A DNA stretch of 64,000 bases from Leptospira chreensis (GTDB taxonomy: Bacteria; Spirochaetota; Leptospiria; Leptospirales; Leptospiraceae): positions 1 through 64,000 of the forward strand of contig NZ_JAFFPS010000033.1 in the NCBI RefSeq assembly GCF_016919165.1. Direction: 5' to 3'. The position numbers and the translations under genes are program-made. The notes under the pieces are model-generated. The model had not been told where the DNA came from. It was given only the letters and a program-made list of their open reading frames with translations, and ran no database searches. Below, in pieces: positions 34,767-44,454 of this stretch. Position 1 is the stretch's first letter, and every line of letters starts with the position of its first letter.

Positions 34767-36788
34767 CTAACTAAGTTTTTCTTTTGGAAACTCCAAAGTA
34801 AATAAACTGCCCTTTCCCTCTTCGGAATGCACTCGGATGTTCCCTTGGTGGAGGCGGATCAGTTCGAAACATAGTTTCAATCCAATTCCAAACCCTTTTT
34901 CCCCTAAACTACCAGGTGAAGTCATTTGTTTGTAAAACAAATCTTTTTGGCGTTCCGAAGGAATTCCTTGCCCATTGTCTTCGATTGTAATTTCTGTGGA
35001 CGTTTCCTTATCAAAAAATCCTACCCGGATCCAACCGCTTGTGTTACTGAATTTGATTGCATTAGCAATTATATTCCGAAGGATTTCTATGAGTATGGAT
35101 TTATCTGCATAAATAGTTGCTGCTTCGGAAATAGAGAAGTCCAATCTTAATGATTTTTTTTGTAGTTCCAATGCGAAGGAGCCAACTAACGGTCGCAATA
35201 TATCTAAAAATTGGTTCTGAGATAAATTTAAATGTATTTTTCCTTTATTAAATCTGTTTAGGTTGAGTAAATGTTCTACCGTAGACATGGCATTTTCTAA
35301 GATCACAAACAATTGTTTGAAAATATGAGTTTTTTCTTCTTCTGTAGAATCTTTATCCGTAACTATAGTTAACGCAGAATATACAGTGCTTAAAGGTGAT
35401 CTTAGGTCGTGCGCCACTAAGGATATAAATTTATCCTTCCATTCGTTGGCTTCTTCTGCGGTTTGTTTTGCTTCTTTATATTCTCGTGTTCGAAGGATCA
35501 CAGTTCTTTCTAGGGATTCATTTAGTTTTGCAAGTTCTTTTCCTAATACTTCTGTTTTGATCACGGACTTTGTAAAGTAAGAAGCTAAAACTAGAGACTG
35601 AAATAAAACAGTGGCTAAATAAGAATATTCGAGCATTAAAAAGTAGTTCAGGATACCGTATAAATATAGAGTATCGTTAATGGCGCTGAGGAATAAAAAA
35701 AATTGAATCAGGAGGAGTGGTAAGGCAATTTCTCTTTTTTTGTAAACTGCATAAGAAAGATAAATGATTGAATAAAATAAACCAAGAATCGTAAAGAAAA
35801 GCCCATAAAAAGTGGTTTGGGATCCTAATTCCGAAGGTGCGAACAAAACGAAAAGAAATAATCCACAGCAAGTAAGTATAAAAAAGTTTTTAATTTTTTT
35901 GGAAAAAATATCGGGGAACCGTTCATATAGAAATGATAGATAAAAAGGTATTGCTAAGTAAAAAATTAAAGAAAGGACAAATGCAAAATGATAAGGAACT
36001 TCAGGAAATAAATTGTAAAGGGAATTTCCATTTAAAGAAATAGAATGGAGTCCAATCACTAAACAATACAATCCAAAATAAAGAATGATCGAACGATTCC
36101 TTCTAAATAAAAAAACCACAAAGTGGTAGAAGGCCATAAATAAAAGAGCGCCAGTGAGTAAGGAATCTTTGATGATTTCATGTAGTATTTGTTTTTCTAT
36201 GTTATGAAAGAGTCCCAATGTTGGCGGATACCAAAACGCACCATCATCATGGTGAAAATTGGAAATATGAACCATGATGTTTGTTTCTTTATTAGGATAT
36301 GGAAGTACAATCATTCCAGAACTCCGAGTAGGAATCATGGTTTCCTTAAGTTTACCAACTTTTCCCAATTCTAATTGAAGAACACCATCCACATAGATAG
36401 ACATGGCGGCACCTCCCGTTTGGAAAAAACGGAGAGCATATATGTTTTCTTTTGCATTTTCGGAAAATAGAATTTTTAGCTGGTAAGTTGCGTAACCGGT
36501 TCCTTCTAATTTATTTTTCCATCTCTCTCCAATGGATTGAAAAGTATGAGAGGATGGAGGCGCCGTTGATAAAGTTTTGTTGTTTGGAAAATTATTTGGA
36601 ACTTGTGTTTTGGGTGAGATCCATTCTTTCCAATGAAAAATCCATTCACCAGAAAGAGGGAGATTCTTTTGAAAATCCCATAATCGCACATCCAAATTTC
36701 CTTGGATGGCGACGGGTGGTTCGGAAAAAGAAGTAAGCGGTGCGCAGCTGCAAAGGCAGGCTAACCATATAGTTAGTTTCCAATTCAT
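34767..36788 (-). CDS. 7TM-DISM sensor histidine kinase
   Basis: 673 residues from ATG 36788; an ATG 42 bases upstream would add a non-signal extension. MNWKLTIWLACLCSC is a lipoprotein-like signal. An extracellular jelly-roll (~30-195 in the longer numbering 45-210: LSGEWIFHWKEW, YATYQLKILF, MSIYVDGVLQLELGKVG) precedes seven helices, a coiled coil and a HisKA domain (FISLVAHDLRSPLST, phospho-His ~460), then HATPase_c (NIIANAIKFSN, DNGQGIP, GFGIGLKL). No receiver domain; a cognate regulator is not adjacent. Homologous outside domain to the cyclase at 41014 and the LytS-like kinase at 57123. Confidence 0.92.
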   Translation of the reverse strand: MNWKLTIWLACLCSCAPLTSFSEPPVAIQGNLDVRLWDFQKNLPLSGEWIFHWKEWISPKTQVPNNFPNNKTLSTAPPSSHTFQSIGERWKNKLEGTGYATYQLKILFSENAKENIYALRFFQTGGAAMSIYVDGVLQLELGKVGKLKETMIPTRSSGMIVLPYPNKETNIMVHISNFHHDDGAFWYPPTLGLFHNIEKQILHEIIKDSLLTGALLFMAFYHFVVFLFRRNRSIILYFGLYCLVIGLHSISLNGNSLYNLFPEVPYHFAFVLSLIFYLAIPFYLSFLYERFPDIFSKKIKNFFILTCCGLFLFVLFAPSELGSQTTFYGLFFTILGLFYSIIYLSYAVYKKREIALPLLLIQFFLFLSAINDTLYLYGILNYFLMLEYSYLATVLFQSLVLASYFTKSVIKTEVLGKELAKLNESLERTVILRTREYKEAKQTAEEANEWKDKFISLVAHDLRSPLSTVYSALTIVTDKDSTEEEKTHIFKQLFVILENAMSTVEHLLNLNRFNKGKIHLNLSQNQFLDILRPLVGSFALELQKKSLRLDFSISEAATIYADKSILIEILRNIIANAIKFSNTSGWIRVGFFDKETSTEITIEDNGQGIPSERQKDLFYKQMTSPGSLGEKGFGIGLKLCFELIRLHQGNIRVHSEEGKGSLFTLEFPKEKLS

Positions 36789-36945
36789 TTTAATGAAAAC
36801 CAAAGTTCGAATTCCATTCGTCATTGCCATCTTCGAATCATAGAAGATGCTGTCACAAATTTATTTTGGATTTATCTATGGTGTTTTCTTTGAGCGGTTT
36901 CAGGATACTTTTAGTAGAAGTCCTATTTACATCACTCAATGAAAC

Positions 36946-37638
36946 TCAATTTGTGCAAACAGATGGTGAATTGATACATGTATATCCAGGTTCAACAACG
37001 CAAGTGCTACTACAACCGTCCCCGTTAGAAATGTTTCCATCGTCACAGCCTTCATAAGAAACTTTGGTTCCGTTCCCACACACATTGCAACTGCTTGGCG
37101 ATGTATTTGAGCAAATAAAAGATGGTTCAACGGTGCAAGTGTTGCTGCAGCCATCGCCGTTGACTAAATTCCCATCATCACAGGCTTCATAAGAAGCCTT
37201 GGTGCCATTAGCGCAAATATTGCAATCAGCAACCACATTGGTTACATCGGAAGACGCGATTGTTCCTGTTCCGCCACTTGTGATTCCGCAAGTAACTCCA
37301 TTGGGCTTAGAAAAGATCGAAACTGTATAGGCAGTCTTTGATTTTAGAGTGGTTCCAAAAACGAAATTTCCAATGGCATTTTTAGAAAGATTGTTCGCAC
37401 CGTTGAGTAGTAAGACTATAGTTCCACCATTTAATTGTCCGGATAACGTACCTCCGACGGTGTGATCAGTATCGGGAATCTGGGTCGCGTTTGATTGAGA
37501 GGCTAATGCAACCAAGGCGGAAAGGATGTTTTGGTTTGATTCGTTTTCTTTTGTATTTAGAAGATCACATCGGAAAAAGATAATAATAGACAGTAATAAA
37601 ATTATCAAAATTGGTTTTTTGTATTTCGTATTTGGCAT
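36946..37638 (-). CDS. Lipoprotein with Myxococcus-type cysteine-rich (DUF4215) repeats
   Basis: 230 residues. Signal MPNTKYKKPILIILLLSIIIFFRC. Residues ~60-140 resemble the N-terminal beta module of the giant lipoprotein at 25996 (GGTLSGQLNGGTIVLLLNG, GNFVFGTTL). Then come two near-identical ~45-residue repeats, each with CxNGTKxSYExCDDGNxxNGDGC and SxTCxVEPxxxC, the 'Myxo disulfide' repeat, rich in cysteine pairs and Asp/Asn that could bind calcium. The domain type is common in myxobacterial surface proteins and rather rare in spirochaetes. It ends right after the second repeat. Function unknown; likely surface adhesion. Confidence 0.88.
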   Translation of the reverse strand: MPNTKYKKPILIILLLSIIIFFRCDLLNTKENESNQNILSALVALASQSNATQIPDTDHTVGGTLSGQLNGGTIVLLLNGANNLSKNAIGNFVFGTTLKSKTAYTVSIFSKPNGVTCGITSGGTGTIASSDVTNVVADCNICANGTKASYEACDDGNLVNGDGCSNTCTVEPSFICSNTSPSSCNVCGNGTKVSYEGCDDGNISNGDGCSSTCVVEPGYTCINSPSVCTN

Positions 37639-37836
37639 AGTAGTTTTTTATTCGAATGATTCGTGTTATATGAGTCAATATCTTTTACCGCATAACTAAT
37701 ATATTCGGTGATTATTGTTTAGAAAGGTGCGGGCTGAATCAGGTCATTCAGCCTTTGTTTAGTTTTTGTCGCGGTTACCGTTACAAACGAAAAAGAATGG
37801 AAAGTTTTACGCTATCGATCTTTGGATCGGTTCTGA

Positions 37837-39414
37837 TTACTCCTTATCAAACTCAATCACAATGAAGTCTACGGTTTCTGGATCATGGTCGGTGGAAACT
37901 AATTCTATCGTTTCCCCACCTTCGCTGAATTGGGAAGACTTAGAAACCTTTGATTGGAAAGCGGATTGGAACTTTTCCAGATAAGAATTGGATTTAGAGC
38001 GATTCGCTTGTGCATTGAGAGATTTGTAATCTAATTGTTTTTTGCTAAAGACAATGACGATACGATCCTTTTTCCCAACACTATCGACCTCTAGACTTTG
38101 TTTTTTAGGAAAGACTCTCACACCACTGGTTCCGCAATAGGGACTGTGTTTGTCTGTATACGGAAAGAGTACATAGGAACTACCATCGGTTTCTTGCCCA
38201 AAGATATAGAGATAGATTGGTTTTTGGTTTTTTACGCTAACTTTAAAACGTGATCCAATCTTTATTGGTTTTTTTGTTTGGTATAAATTGGATGTAACTT
38301 GTTTCAGTTGGATGAACTCTTTTGTGGCATTGTCGATAAGACCTAGCTTGTATGAGAAAGTTTCATTGGGTTCGAATGTTTTCGGAGGGTAGAATGCATA
38401 AGCTTCTCGAACAAATTGATTGAAATCTTCATACCGAAGCCAAAAAATTCCTTTGTTGCCAAAGTGTTCTCCCCAGGAATTCATAATTTGGATGGCCCCG
38501 CCATTTTTATTGTCATCGTATCCGATAGCAGTCATTGCATGACCACCCCAATCACCAGAGTCATCCTTACCTTTTTTATATCGTTTGACTGCTTTGTAAT
38601 CGGCATCTGTTGGCAACCAAACAGATTTGTTTAGATCTAAAAAGGTTCCACCAACTTCCATCGAAATGATTACAGGGGATCCTTGTGATAAATATTGTTT
38701 TACAGAATCAATGTCAGTTTCGTATTTTTCACCGTCTTCTGTTAGGCGTTGGTATCCTTCGATTCGAAATTCTTTTGCTTTTTCTTTTTGTTCAGAAGTT
38801 GGTTTGTTGCGGCAAGAATTTTCATTATAAGGAAATTCTGAGAACTGTAAGGTTCCTTGTTTTTTTAAATCATCCAGTAAGTCCACCGGGTAGGCACCAT
38901 CACAATTTTTATCTGTGTTTTGGTTGAACAAATAGGCAGGACTAAAACTAACTTTATTGGGATCTTCTCCTGTGGCTTTTGCGTGTAAGATGGTCCGAGC
39001 CGCATACGATACTGCCCAACCCGTACAGGAGCCTTGTTCTCCTTGGCTTTGTCTTTTTGGTGCATATTTGAGTAGGGAAACCTCGGTTGGCATTTCATTC
39101 CCATATTCATTGGAAAGAGGTTCGTAGACGGGGGCACGGTCATAACGTTCCGTATCAAACTTGGCCCCTAACTTGTGTGGACCATCTGACACAGATTCGG
39201 TGGAATTTTCATCCTCTGTATCAGAATCGTCTGATAGACTACCAATACAAATGAGTCCTAAAAGCCCGATAGCAAGAATCGGAATCATTACTTTGGGGTA
39301 TTTAAAAAGTAAACCACCCAAAAAAACAAAAATTGCTATAAGAAAAAAAGAACTTCCGCCAGATTTAGATTCTTCTTCTGGTTCTTTATCATCGTCTGTC
39401 ATTCGAATTGGCAT
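37837..39414 (-). CDS. Membrane-anchored papain-like (C1A) cysteine peptidase
   Basis: 525 residues. A short acidic N-terminus, two membrane segments (~22-37, ~42-58), an acidic linker, then a papain-fold domain ~108-345 with oxyanion Gln and Cys130 (QGEQGSCTGWAVSYA), His ~291 (WGGHAMTAIGYDD) and Asn ~310 (IQIMNSWGEHFG). The triad is complete, so it should be an active protease. The C-terminal ~170 residues (RFKVSVKNQKPIYLYIFG, GVRVFPKK) resemble DUF4384, a domain often attached to envelope proteases and kinases. Last gene of a four-gene operon (10-base gap to the WG-repeat gene). Confidence 0.9.
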   Translation of the reverse strand: MPIRMTDDDKEPEEESKSGGSSFFLIAIFVFLGGLLFKYPKVMIPILAIGLLGLICIGSLSDDSDTEDENSTESVSDGPHKLGAKFDTERYDRAPVYEPLSNEYGNEMPTEVSLLKYAPKRQSQGEQGSCTGWAVSYAARTILHAKATGEDPNKVSFSPAYLFNQNTDKNCDGAYPVDLLDDLKKQGTLQFSEFPYNENSCRNKPTSEQKEKAKEFRIEGYQRLTEDGEKYETDIDSVKQYLSQGSPVIISMEVGGTFLDLNKSVWLPTDADYKAVKRYKKGKDDSGDWGGHAMTAIGYDDNKNGGAIQIMNSWGEHFGNKGIFWLRYEDFNQFVREAYAFYPPKTFEPNETFSYKLGLIDNATKEFIQLKQVTSNLYQTKKPIKIGSRFKVSVKNQKPIYLYIFGQETDGSSYVLFPYTDKHSPYCGTSGVRVFPKKQSLEVDSVGKKDRIVIVFSKKQLDYKSLNAQANRSKSNSYLEKFQSAFQSKVSKSSQFSEGGETIELVSTDHDPETVDFIVIEFDKE

Positions 39415-39424
39415 TTCTACTAAC

Positions 39425-40000
39425 CTATTTAAAGTTGATTGTGTTTTTTATTTTGTTGTTCGTAACGATTGCTGTTTTCTTTTTAAAATCAATCGAATCG
39501 ATAGAATCATACTCCGTTGGAAGAATTACTTTTCCCTTTCGATTGATGATCCCATACTTTCCGCCTACGATCTTGCTATGTTCTCCATCTGATTTGGATT
39601 CGCATCCATTACATACAATAGAGAGGCCCCCTTCAAAGGGATAAACAAAATCATAACTAGCTGCGATTTGTTTTTTACAATGGGAATCAAAAAAGCCAAA
39701 CTTTTTGTTCTCTATAAAACGAGCGAGTTTTTCCGAATAATAGTCTGGACCGTTGTCATAAATAAAAACTTGCAAAAGAATTTTATTTTTGGAATCGATA
39801 CAGACCCATTTGTTATCAGCAACTACAAAACTCACCAATTCTTTGGTGAAGTCCATTGTTTGTTGGTATTGGGGTTTGATGATTACTTTCCCAGACTTAT
39901 TTTTAAAACCATAAAGTCCATTTTCTTCAAAGGAAATGGGAAGGTTTGACTGTGCCAATATGGGTACTGCGAATACTAGAAATGTAAAAATGAATCTCAT
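39425..40000 (-). CDS. Exported WG-repeat protein
   Basis: 191 residues. MRFIFTFLVFAVPILAQS is a cleavable Sec signal. WG-type repeats are seen as NGLYGFKNKSGKVIIKPQYQ, KKFGFFDSHCKKQIAASYD and GKYGIINRKGKVILPTEYD, each ~50 residues, predicting small beta units used for protein binding. Periplasmic or secreted. It lies between a small membrane protein (5-base gap) and the papain-like peptidase (10-base gap), so it may be that protease's partner, inhibitor or substrate adaptor. Confidence 0.87.
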   Translation of the reverse strand: MRFIFTFLVFAVPILAQSNLPISFEENGLYGFKNKSGKVIIKPQYQQTMDFTKELVSFVVADNKWVCIDSKNKILLQVFIYDNGPDYYSEKLARFIENKKFGFFDSHCKKQIAASYDFVYPFEGGLSIVCNGCESKSDGEHSKIVGGKYGIINRKGKVILPTEYDSIDSIDFKKKTAIVTNNKIKNTINFK

Positions 40001-40005
40001 AGAAC

Positions 40006-40284
40006 CTACTGATTAAAAATAAGGAAGTAAACCATTACAACCAGAAGCAAGACCGCAAGGATCGGAACGATGACTCCTGGAAAAGAAAAACCAAATACGA
40101 AGAAGAGTCCGATCACAAGTCCAAGAACCAAACCAATTGGTACGGTAATCATTGTAAGCATGGACCATGCAGTCCCATTTTGGTCGAATTGTGCTATGAT
40201 AAATGGGCCGAAAAACCCAAGAAGGCCACCAAACAATACACAGCCGGCAATAATGAATATAGATTTTATTAAAGTTCCCATCAT
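40006..40284 (-). CDS. Small membrane protein of unknown function
   Basis: 92 residues from ATG 40284 (or the adjacent ATG 40281). A longer frame from 40350 would overlap the upstream gene by 62 bases; the shorter start is preferred because AGAGG overlaps the upstream stop immediately before it, giving translational coupling. Three hydrophobic segments (IKSIFIIAGCVLFGGLLGFF, MITVPIGLVLGLVIGLFFVFG, VIVPILAVLLLVVMVYFLIF) fill almost the whole protein, with several glycines. No domain recognised. Belongs to the papain-like protease operon. Confidence 0.72.
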   Translation of the reverse strand: MMGTLIKSIFIIAGCVLFGGLLGFFGPFIIAQFDQNGTAWSMLTMITVPIGLVLGLVIGLFFVFGFSFPGVIVPILAVLLLVVMVYFLIFNQ

Positions 40285-40288
40285 ACCT

Positions 40289-40690
40289 CTACTTAACGCA
40301 GTTCCAACCCGATTGCCAAGTGCGATCGTTTGTATGATTCCACTTTCCATTTAAATGCGTAGGATCTGGAGACATACGTAGAATCGCCAGTTCGAATTCA
40401 AAAGCTCCTGAGTCGCCGGTTGTTGATTCAGACCAAACACCACTAAAAGTATTTCCACTAATGGTTCCTCGCATACTACCGCCATTCGAATCGTAAACAC
40501 CAGTGACAGAAATTCCATTTTGTTTGAGTGTCAGTTTTCCAAAATCACCACAATTCCAAACACCGGATACCTTCTTTGTAAATCCACCTTCTGGTCTTGC
40601 TTCTTGTTGTTGTCCTTTTTGTGCTGAAATGGATGCAATCAGCGTAAAAAAAATACAAACCACTGTGGTTGTAAAAAATTTGAATTTCAT
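40289..40690 (-). CDS. Exported small beta-barrel-like protein
   Basis: 133 residues. MKFKFFTTTVVCIFFTLIASISAQ is a Sec signal with a SISAQ cleavage site. The mature part has repeated beta-strand/turn units (GVWNCGDFGKLTLKQNG, VTGVYDSNGGSMRGTISGN, FSGVWSES, LNGKWNH) in the style of lipocalin/avidin-like barrels that many bacteria export; no ligand residues can be assigned. GGAGG lies 4 nt before the ATG. First gene of the operon that continues with the membrane protein, WG-repeat protein and papain-like peptidase. Confidence 0.8.
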   Translation of the reverse strand: MKFKFFTTTVVCIFFTLIASISAQKGQQQEARPEGGFTKKVSGVWNCGDFGKLTLKQNGISVTGVYDSNGGSMRGTISGNTFSGVWSESTTGDSGAFEFELAILRMSPDPTHLNGKWNHTNDRTWQSGWNCVK

Positions 40691-41013
40691 TCGGCCTCCT
40701 TTAGATTACAAAACTCTAAAGTTCTAAAAATCAAATGTCAAGTTCTTTGAACTTCTTTCTTACCGCAGGTTGAGTCATTCATTCGCAATCATCTCTTGTG
40801 TTGGAATCATACATCATGAATGATCATTAGTATTTCACCGTATTTTTGATTGTAATCAATCTCTGGATTCAATTCAAATAAACTTATATTTACTGATTCC
40901 TTGCAAGTAACGGAAACCTTCCTCAATAACCGGTCAATGTTTCTTCCTAAGGGACTCACTCAAAGATTCTAATTCGATTGACAACCTCCTACCATCCGTT
41001 AGCATTCCTGGAA

Positions 41014-42858
41014 ATGTTCCTATCGATTCGTAAGTCGGCCATATTGATTGTTTTGTGTTTCTTTTCCATGTGTTCGACAGATTTGGGAAAGTCGCAAAAT
41101 CCCATTGCTTCTGCGGGAATATTGGATTTGAGTGTTTGGTCTTGGAATCAGGGAACTGTCTCGCTGACTGGGGAATGGACCCTTGATGGAACTCCTTGGG
41201 AGGTACCTTCCACAAAAGGGTTCAACGGCGAACCAATGGGTTACGGAATCTATCAGTTAAAAATAAAATTACCGGAAAATTCTGCTGACTTGGCTTTGTT
41301 GTCTCCTTTGATAGGGACCGCCTTTAGTTTGTCAGTTGATGGAAATCCGATTGCCAGGGAGGGAGTCGTTTCCCACGTGAAAGAAGGTAGTTCTCCTTCT
41401 TACCGGCCAAGAGTCGTTTTGCTTCCTACAGCAGGAAAAAGTGAAATTGATTTAACAATTGAAGTATCCAATTGGGATGACCAATTTGGAGGGATTTATT
41501 ATAACCTAACGCTTGGTACATTAGAACAAATACAAACAATAAGAACGCAAGCGATTATTTGGGAGGCTTTTCTTTTCGGTGCCATCTTTCTTATGGGGCT
41601 TTATCATTGTGGTTCCTTCTTTTTCCGAAGTCAGAACCGGGCACCACTTTGGTTCGGTGTGTTTTGTTTGATGATTTCCTTTCGATCCACACTTTATAGC
41701 GAAACCTTGTTTTTGGAGATCTTCCCTGATGTAAGTTGGTATTTTGTCATTCGTGGGGTTTATGCAACGATGGCTTTGGCTCTTGTTAGTTTTGCCGCTT
41801 TTGTTGACCGACTGTATCCAGAGCTTTCCTTTCGACCAGCAACGTATCTTACTGTTTTTGGTGGGATAACCTATGCTGCGATCAATCTATTTGCTCCGAT
41901 TGTTTGGACAACAACACTCCTTGTTCCATTTCAATTGTTACTAGTATCATTTGGAATTTATAGTTTAATCACTGTTGGTCGGGCCCTGATTCATAAAGAA
42001 CCAGGTGCTGGTTTGTTTGTTGGAGGAACACTTGTCTTTCTTTTAACTGTCCTTCTTGATATTATTAAAAGTCATTTTTTCTGGAACCTACTTTCTTTGG
42101 TAAATGTGGGAACATTTATTTTTTTATTAGCCCAGTCCTTGGTGGTGGCTCGTCTTTTTGCCAATGCCTTCGCCACTAGTGAAATGCATTCTGCGACTCT
42201 CGAAAAAATAAATTCTTCCCTAGAAAGATTCATCCCTAAGGAAGTATTAGGTTTGTTAAACAAAAAAAGTATTACCGAAATTGTATTGGGTGATTTTTCT
42301 GAATTAAAGATGACCGTATTTTTTTTGGATATTCGTAATTTTACTGGTCTTTCGGAATCAATGAGTCCTAAAGAGAATTTTAAATTTATCAATTCGTTCT
42401 TAAAATTGTTTGGTCCAATCATTAGAGATCATAACGGATTTGTGGATAAATATTTGGGAGATGGAATCATGGCTCTCTTTCCGGGACCACCTGACGAGTC
42501 GTTGGCGGCTGCAATTGCGATGAGGCATGCACTTAGAGAATACAACGATGGTAGGGTTAGGGGAGGTTACCAGGCAGTAGAGTTTGGAATTGGAATTCAC
42601 ACCGGACCCTTAATGCTTGGAACCATCGGCGAAAACCGAAGGATGGATTCCACTGTCATTAGCGATACAGTCAATGCCGCGAGTCGATTAGAAGGTTTAA
42701 CTAAAAAGTATTCTGTAGATATACTCGTTTCTGGTGCCACTATCGATAACTTGGAACATCCAGAAATTTTCCATACGAAATTTATCGCCGAAGAAACAGT
42801 GAAAGGAAAGATAAAACCAATAGAAGTATTCCTTCTTACGCATGATTCAAAGAACTAA
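41014..42858 (+). CDS. 7TM-DISM receptor with class III adenylate/guanylate cyclase domain
   Basis: 614 residues from ATG 41014; a TTG at 40978 would add 12 residues. MFLSIRKSAILIVLCFFSMC is a lipoprotein-like signal. A jelly-roll outer domain (LTGEWTLDG, YGIYQLKIKLP, FSLSVDGNPIAREG) and seven helices (~175-385) precede a class III cyclase domain. The first metal Asp is at ~440 (FFLDIRNFTGLS), the second in DKYLGDGIMALF; further motifs are GIGIHTGPLMLG and DTVNAASRLEG. It should make cAMP or cGMP in response to an outside ligand. No cyclic-nucleotide receptor is adjacent. Divergent from the protease operon. Confidence 0.93.
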   Translation: MFLSIRKSAILIVLCFFSMCSTDLGKSQNPIASAGILDLSVWSWNQGTVSLTGEWTLDGTPWEVPSTKGFNGEPMGYGIYQLKIKLPENSADLALLSPLIGTAFSLSVDGNPIAREGVVSHVKEGSSPSYRPRVVLLPTAGKSEIDLTIEVSNWDDQFGGIYYNLTLGTLEQIQTIRTQAIIWEAFLFGAIFLMGLYHCGSFFFRSQNRAPLWFGVFCLMISFRSTLYSETLFLEIFPDVSWYFVIRGVYATMALALVSFAAFVDRLYPELSFRPATYLTVFGGITYAAINLFAPIVWTTTLLVPFQLLLVSFGIYSLITVGRALIHKEPGAGLFVGGTLVFLLTVLLDIIKSHFFWNLLSLVNVGTFIFLLAQSLVVARLFANAFATSEMHSATLEKINSSLERFIPKEVLGLLNKKSITEIVLGDFSELKMTVFFLDIRNFTGLSESMSPKENFKFINSFLKLFGPIIRDHNGFVDKYLGDGIMALFPGPPDESLAAAIAMRHALREYNDGRVRGGYQAVEFGIGIHTGPLMLGTIGENRRMDSTVISDTVNAASRLEGLTKKYSVDILVSGATIDNLEHPEIFHTKFIAEETVKGKIKPIEVFLLTHDSKN

Positions 42859-42969
42859 TAAAAAAAAGTAAATGACCTGAATGGAATCTCTGAGAGAGAG
42901 TGATTACAGGTATCATTCCTGAATCATAAAAGTAATCATTCACTTCCATCTTCGGAAAATTGGAAAGAG

Positions 42970-44388
42970 TTGTGCGAAATTTTTGGGATCTCCCAGTTTC
43001 GTGGACAACAAGAAACAATCATTCAACATATTTTAGATTTTGGAAACGCACTCGTTCTTATGCCCACTGGTATGGGAAAATCCTTATGTTACCAGCTGCC
43101 GGCAATGAGTATGCCTGGTGTATGTATTGTTATATCTCCGCTAATTGCTCTTATGAAAGATCAAGTTGCCGCCTTACAAAGAAAAGGTCTTGCTGCCGAA
43201 TTTATCAATTCCAGTTTGGGAAAAGCGGAACGAATGGATCGTTACACCAAACTAGCATCTGGTGGTTATAAAATTGTATATGTTTCGCCCGAACGATTTC
43301 AAAAAAAAGAATTTTTGGATGCAGTTGGCAAACAAACGATTTCCCTTCTCGCGATTGATGAAGCTCATTGTATCAGCCAATGGGGTCATGACTTCAGACC
43401 TGACTACACAAAGATCACTCTGTTTCGTGAAGTGTTGGGTTTCCCAACAACTATGGCCCTCACTGCCACTGCCTCCAAACGAGTACAAGAAGATATAATC
43501 TCTCAATTGGGAATTGATAAAGATAAAATTCGAATTTTTGATGATGGTTTGTTTCGTCCGAATTTAAAGCTATCTGTAGTGGATTGTTTTGATACAGAAG
43601 CAAAATACAATGCGATCTTAGAGGATTTAGAAAAATCAAAAGGTGCAACCATTATTTATTTTAGTTTGATTCAGGAGCTGGAAAAGTTCAGTCACTGGAT
43701 GGACACCAAACGAAAAAAACATTTTGTATACCATGGTAAACTATCACCCGACCAAAGAAATAAAGTCCAATCTTCGTTTCTCAAATCGGAAGACGCAGTT
43801 TTACTTGCTACAAATGCGTTTGGGATGGGAATTGATAAACCTAACATTCGTAATATCTATCATGCACAAATCCCCGGAAGTATAGAGTCTTATTACCAGG
43901 AAATTGGTCGGGCAGGAAGGGATGGGTATCCTTCTTTTTGTAAACTCTATTATTGCCAAGACGATCTGACAGTTCAGATGGAATTCATTGAATGGCAAAA
44001 TCCAGATCTAAATTATTTGAAAAAACTATTCACTTTACTTTTACAAAAACAAAATGAATTATCTGGATTGGATTATGAAACTTTGCAATCCTACATGACT
44101 TATAAAAATAAAGGAGATCATCGAATCCAAACAGCCCTCAATTTACTCGCGAGCCAGGGCCTGATCTCTGGAGATTTGGAACGAGGCACATTACAAATAG
44201 AATCCTCTTGGTCCGATTCTATGTTTTCAGAAGCAGAACTATTGGAGAAAAAAAAGGAAAACCAAAAACGACTCTACCAAACAGTTTTATATACTAAAAC
44301 TGAAAACTGTCGTAGGAAATTTATCCATGAATACTTTGATTCTCCGTTTCATGGTTGCGAGAATTGTGATTTATGCCTTAAAGATTAA
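42970..44388 (+). CDS. recQ: RecQ-family ATP-dependent DNA helicase (short form)
   Basis: 472 residues. Motifs: 0 (FGISQFRGQQE), I (LMPTGMGKSLCYQLP), Ia (VISPLIALMKDQ), II (DEAH in LLAIDEAHCISQWGHDFRP), III (ALTATAS), V-VI (TNAFGMGIDKPNIR, YYQEIGRAGRDG). A C-terminal zinc cluster with four cysteines (NCRRKF, GCENCDLC) closes it. There is no HRDC domain, so it is a short RecQ/RecS-type enzyme acting on forks and recombination intermediates. The start is TTG with GGAAAG close by. The only in-frame codons upstream before TGA at 42901 include CTG 42919, so the N-terminus is uncertain by up to 17 residues. Confidence 0.92.
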   Translation: MCEIFGISQFRGQQETIIQHILDFGNALVLMPTGMGKSLCYQLPAMSMPGVCIVISPLIALMKDQVAALQRKGLAAEFINSSLGKAERMDRYTKLASGGYKIVYVSPERFQKKEFLDAVGKQTISLLAIDEAHCISQWGHDFRPDYTKITLFREVLGFPTTMALTATASKRVQEDIISQLGIDKDKIRIFDDGLFRPNLKLSVVDCFDTEAKYNAILEDLEKSKGATIIYFSLIQELEKFSHWMDTKRKKHFVYHGKLSPDQRNKVQSSFLKSEDAVLLATNAFGMGIDKPNIRNIYHAQIPGSIESYYQEIGRAGRDGYPSFCKLYYCQDDLTVQMEFIEWQNPDLNYLKKLFTLLLQKQNELSGLDYETLQSYMTYKNKGDHRIQTALNLLASQGLISGDLERGTLQIESSWSDSMFSEAELLEKKKENQKRLYQTVLYTKTENCRRKFIHEYFDSPFHGCENCDLCLKD

Positions 44389-44454
44389 TACTAATTAATC
44401 TTTGTTTGGTGATGATTCTTACATTTAAAAGTATATTCTTTATTTCTTGTGTTA

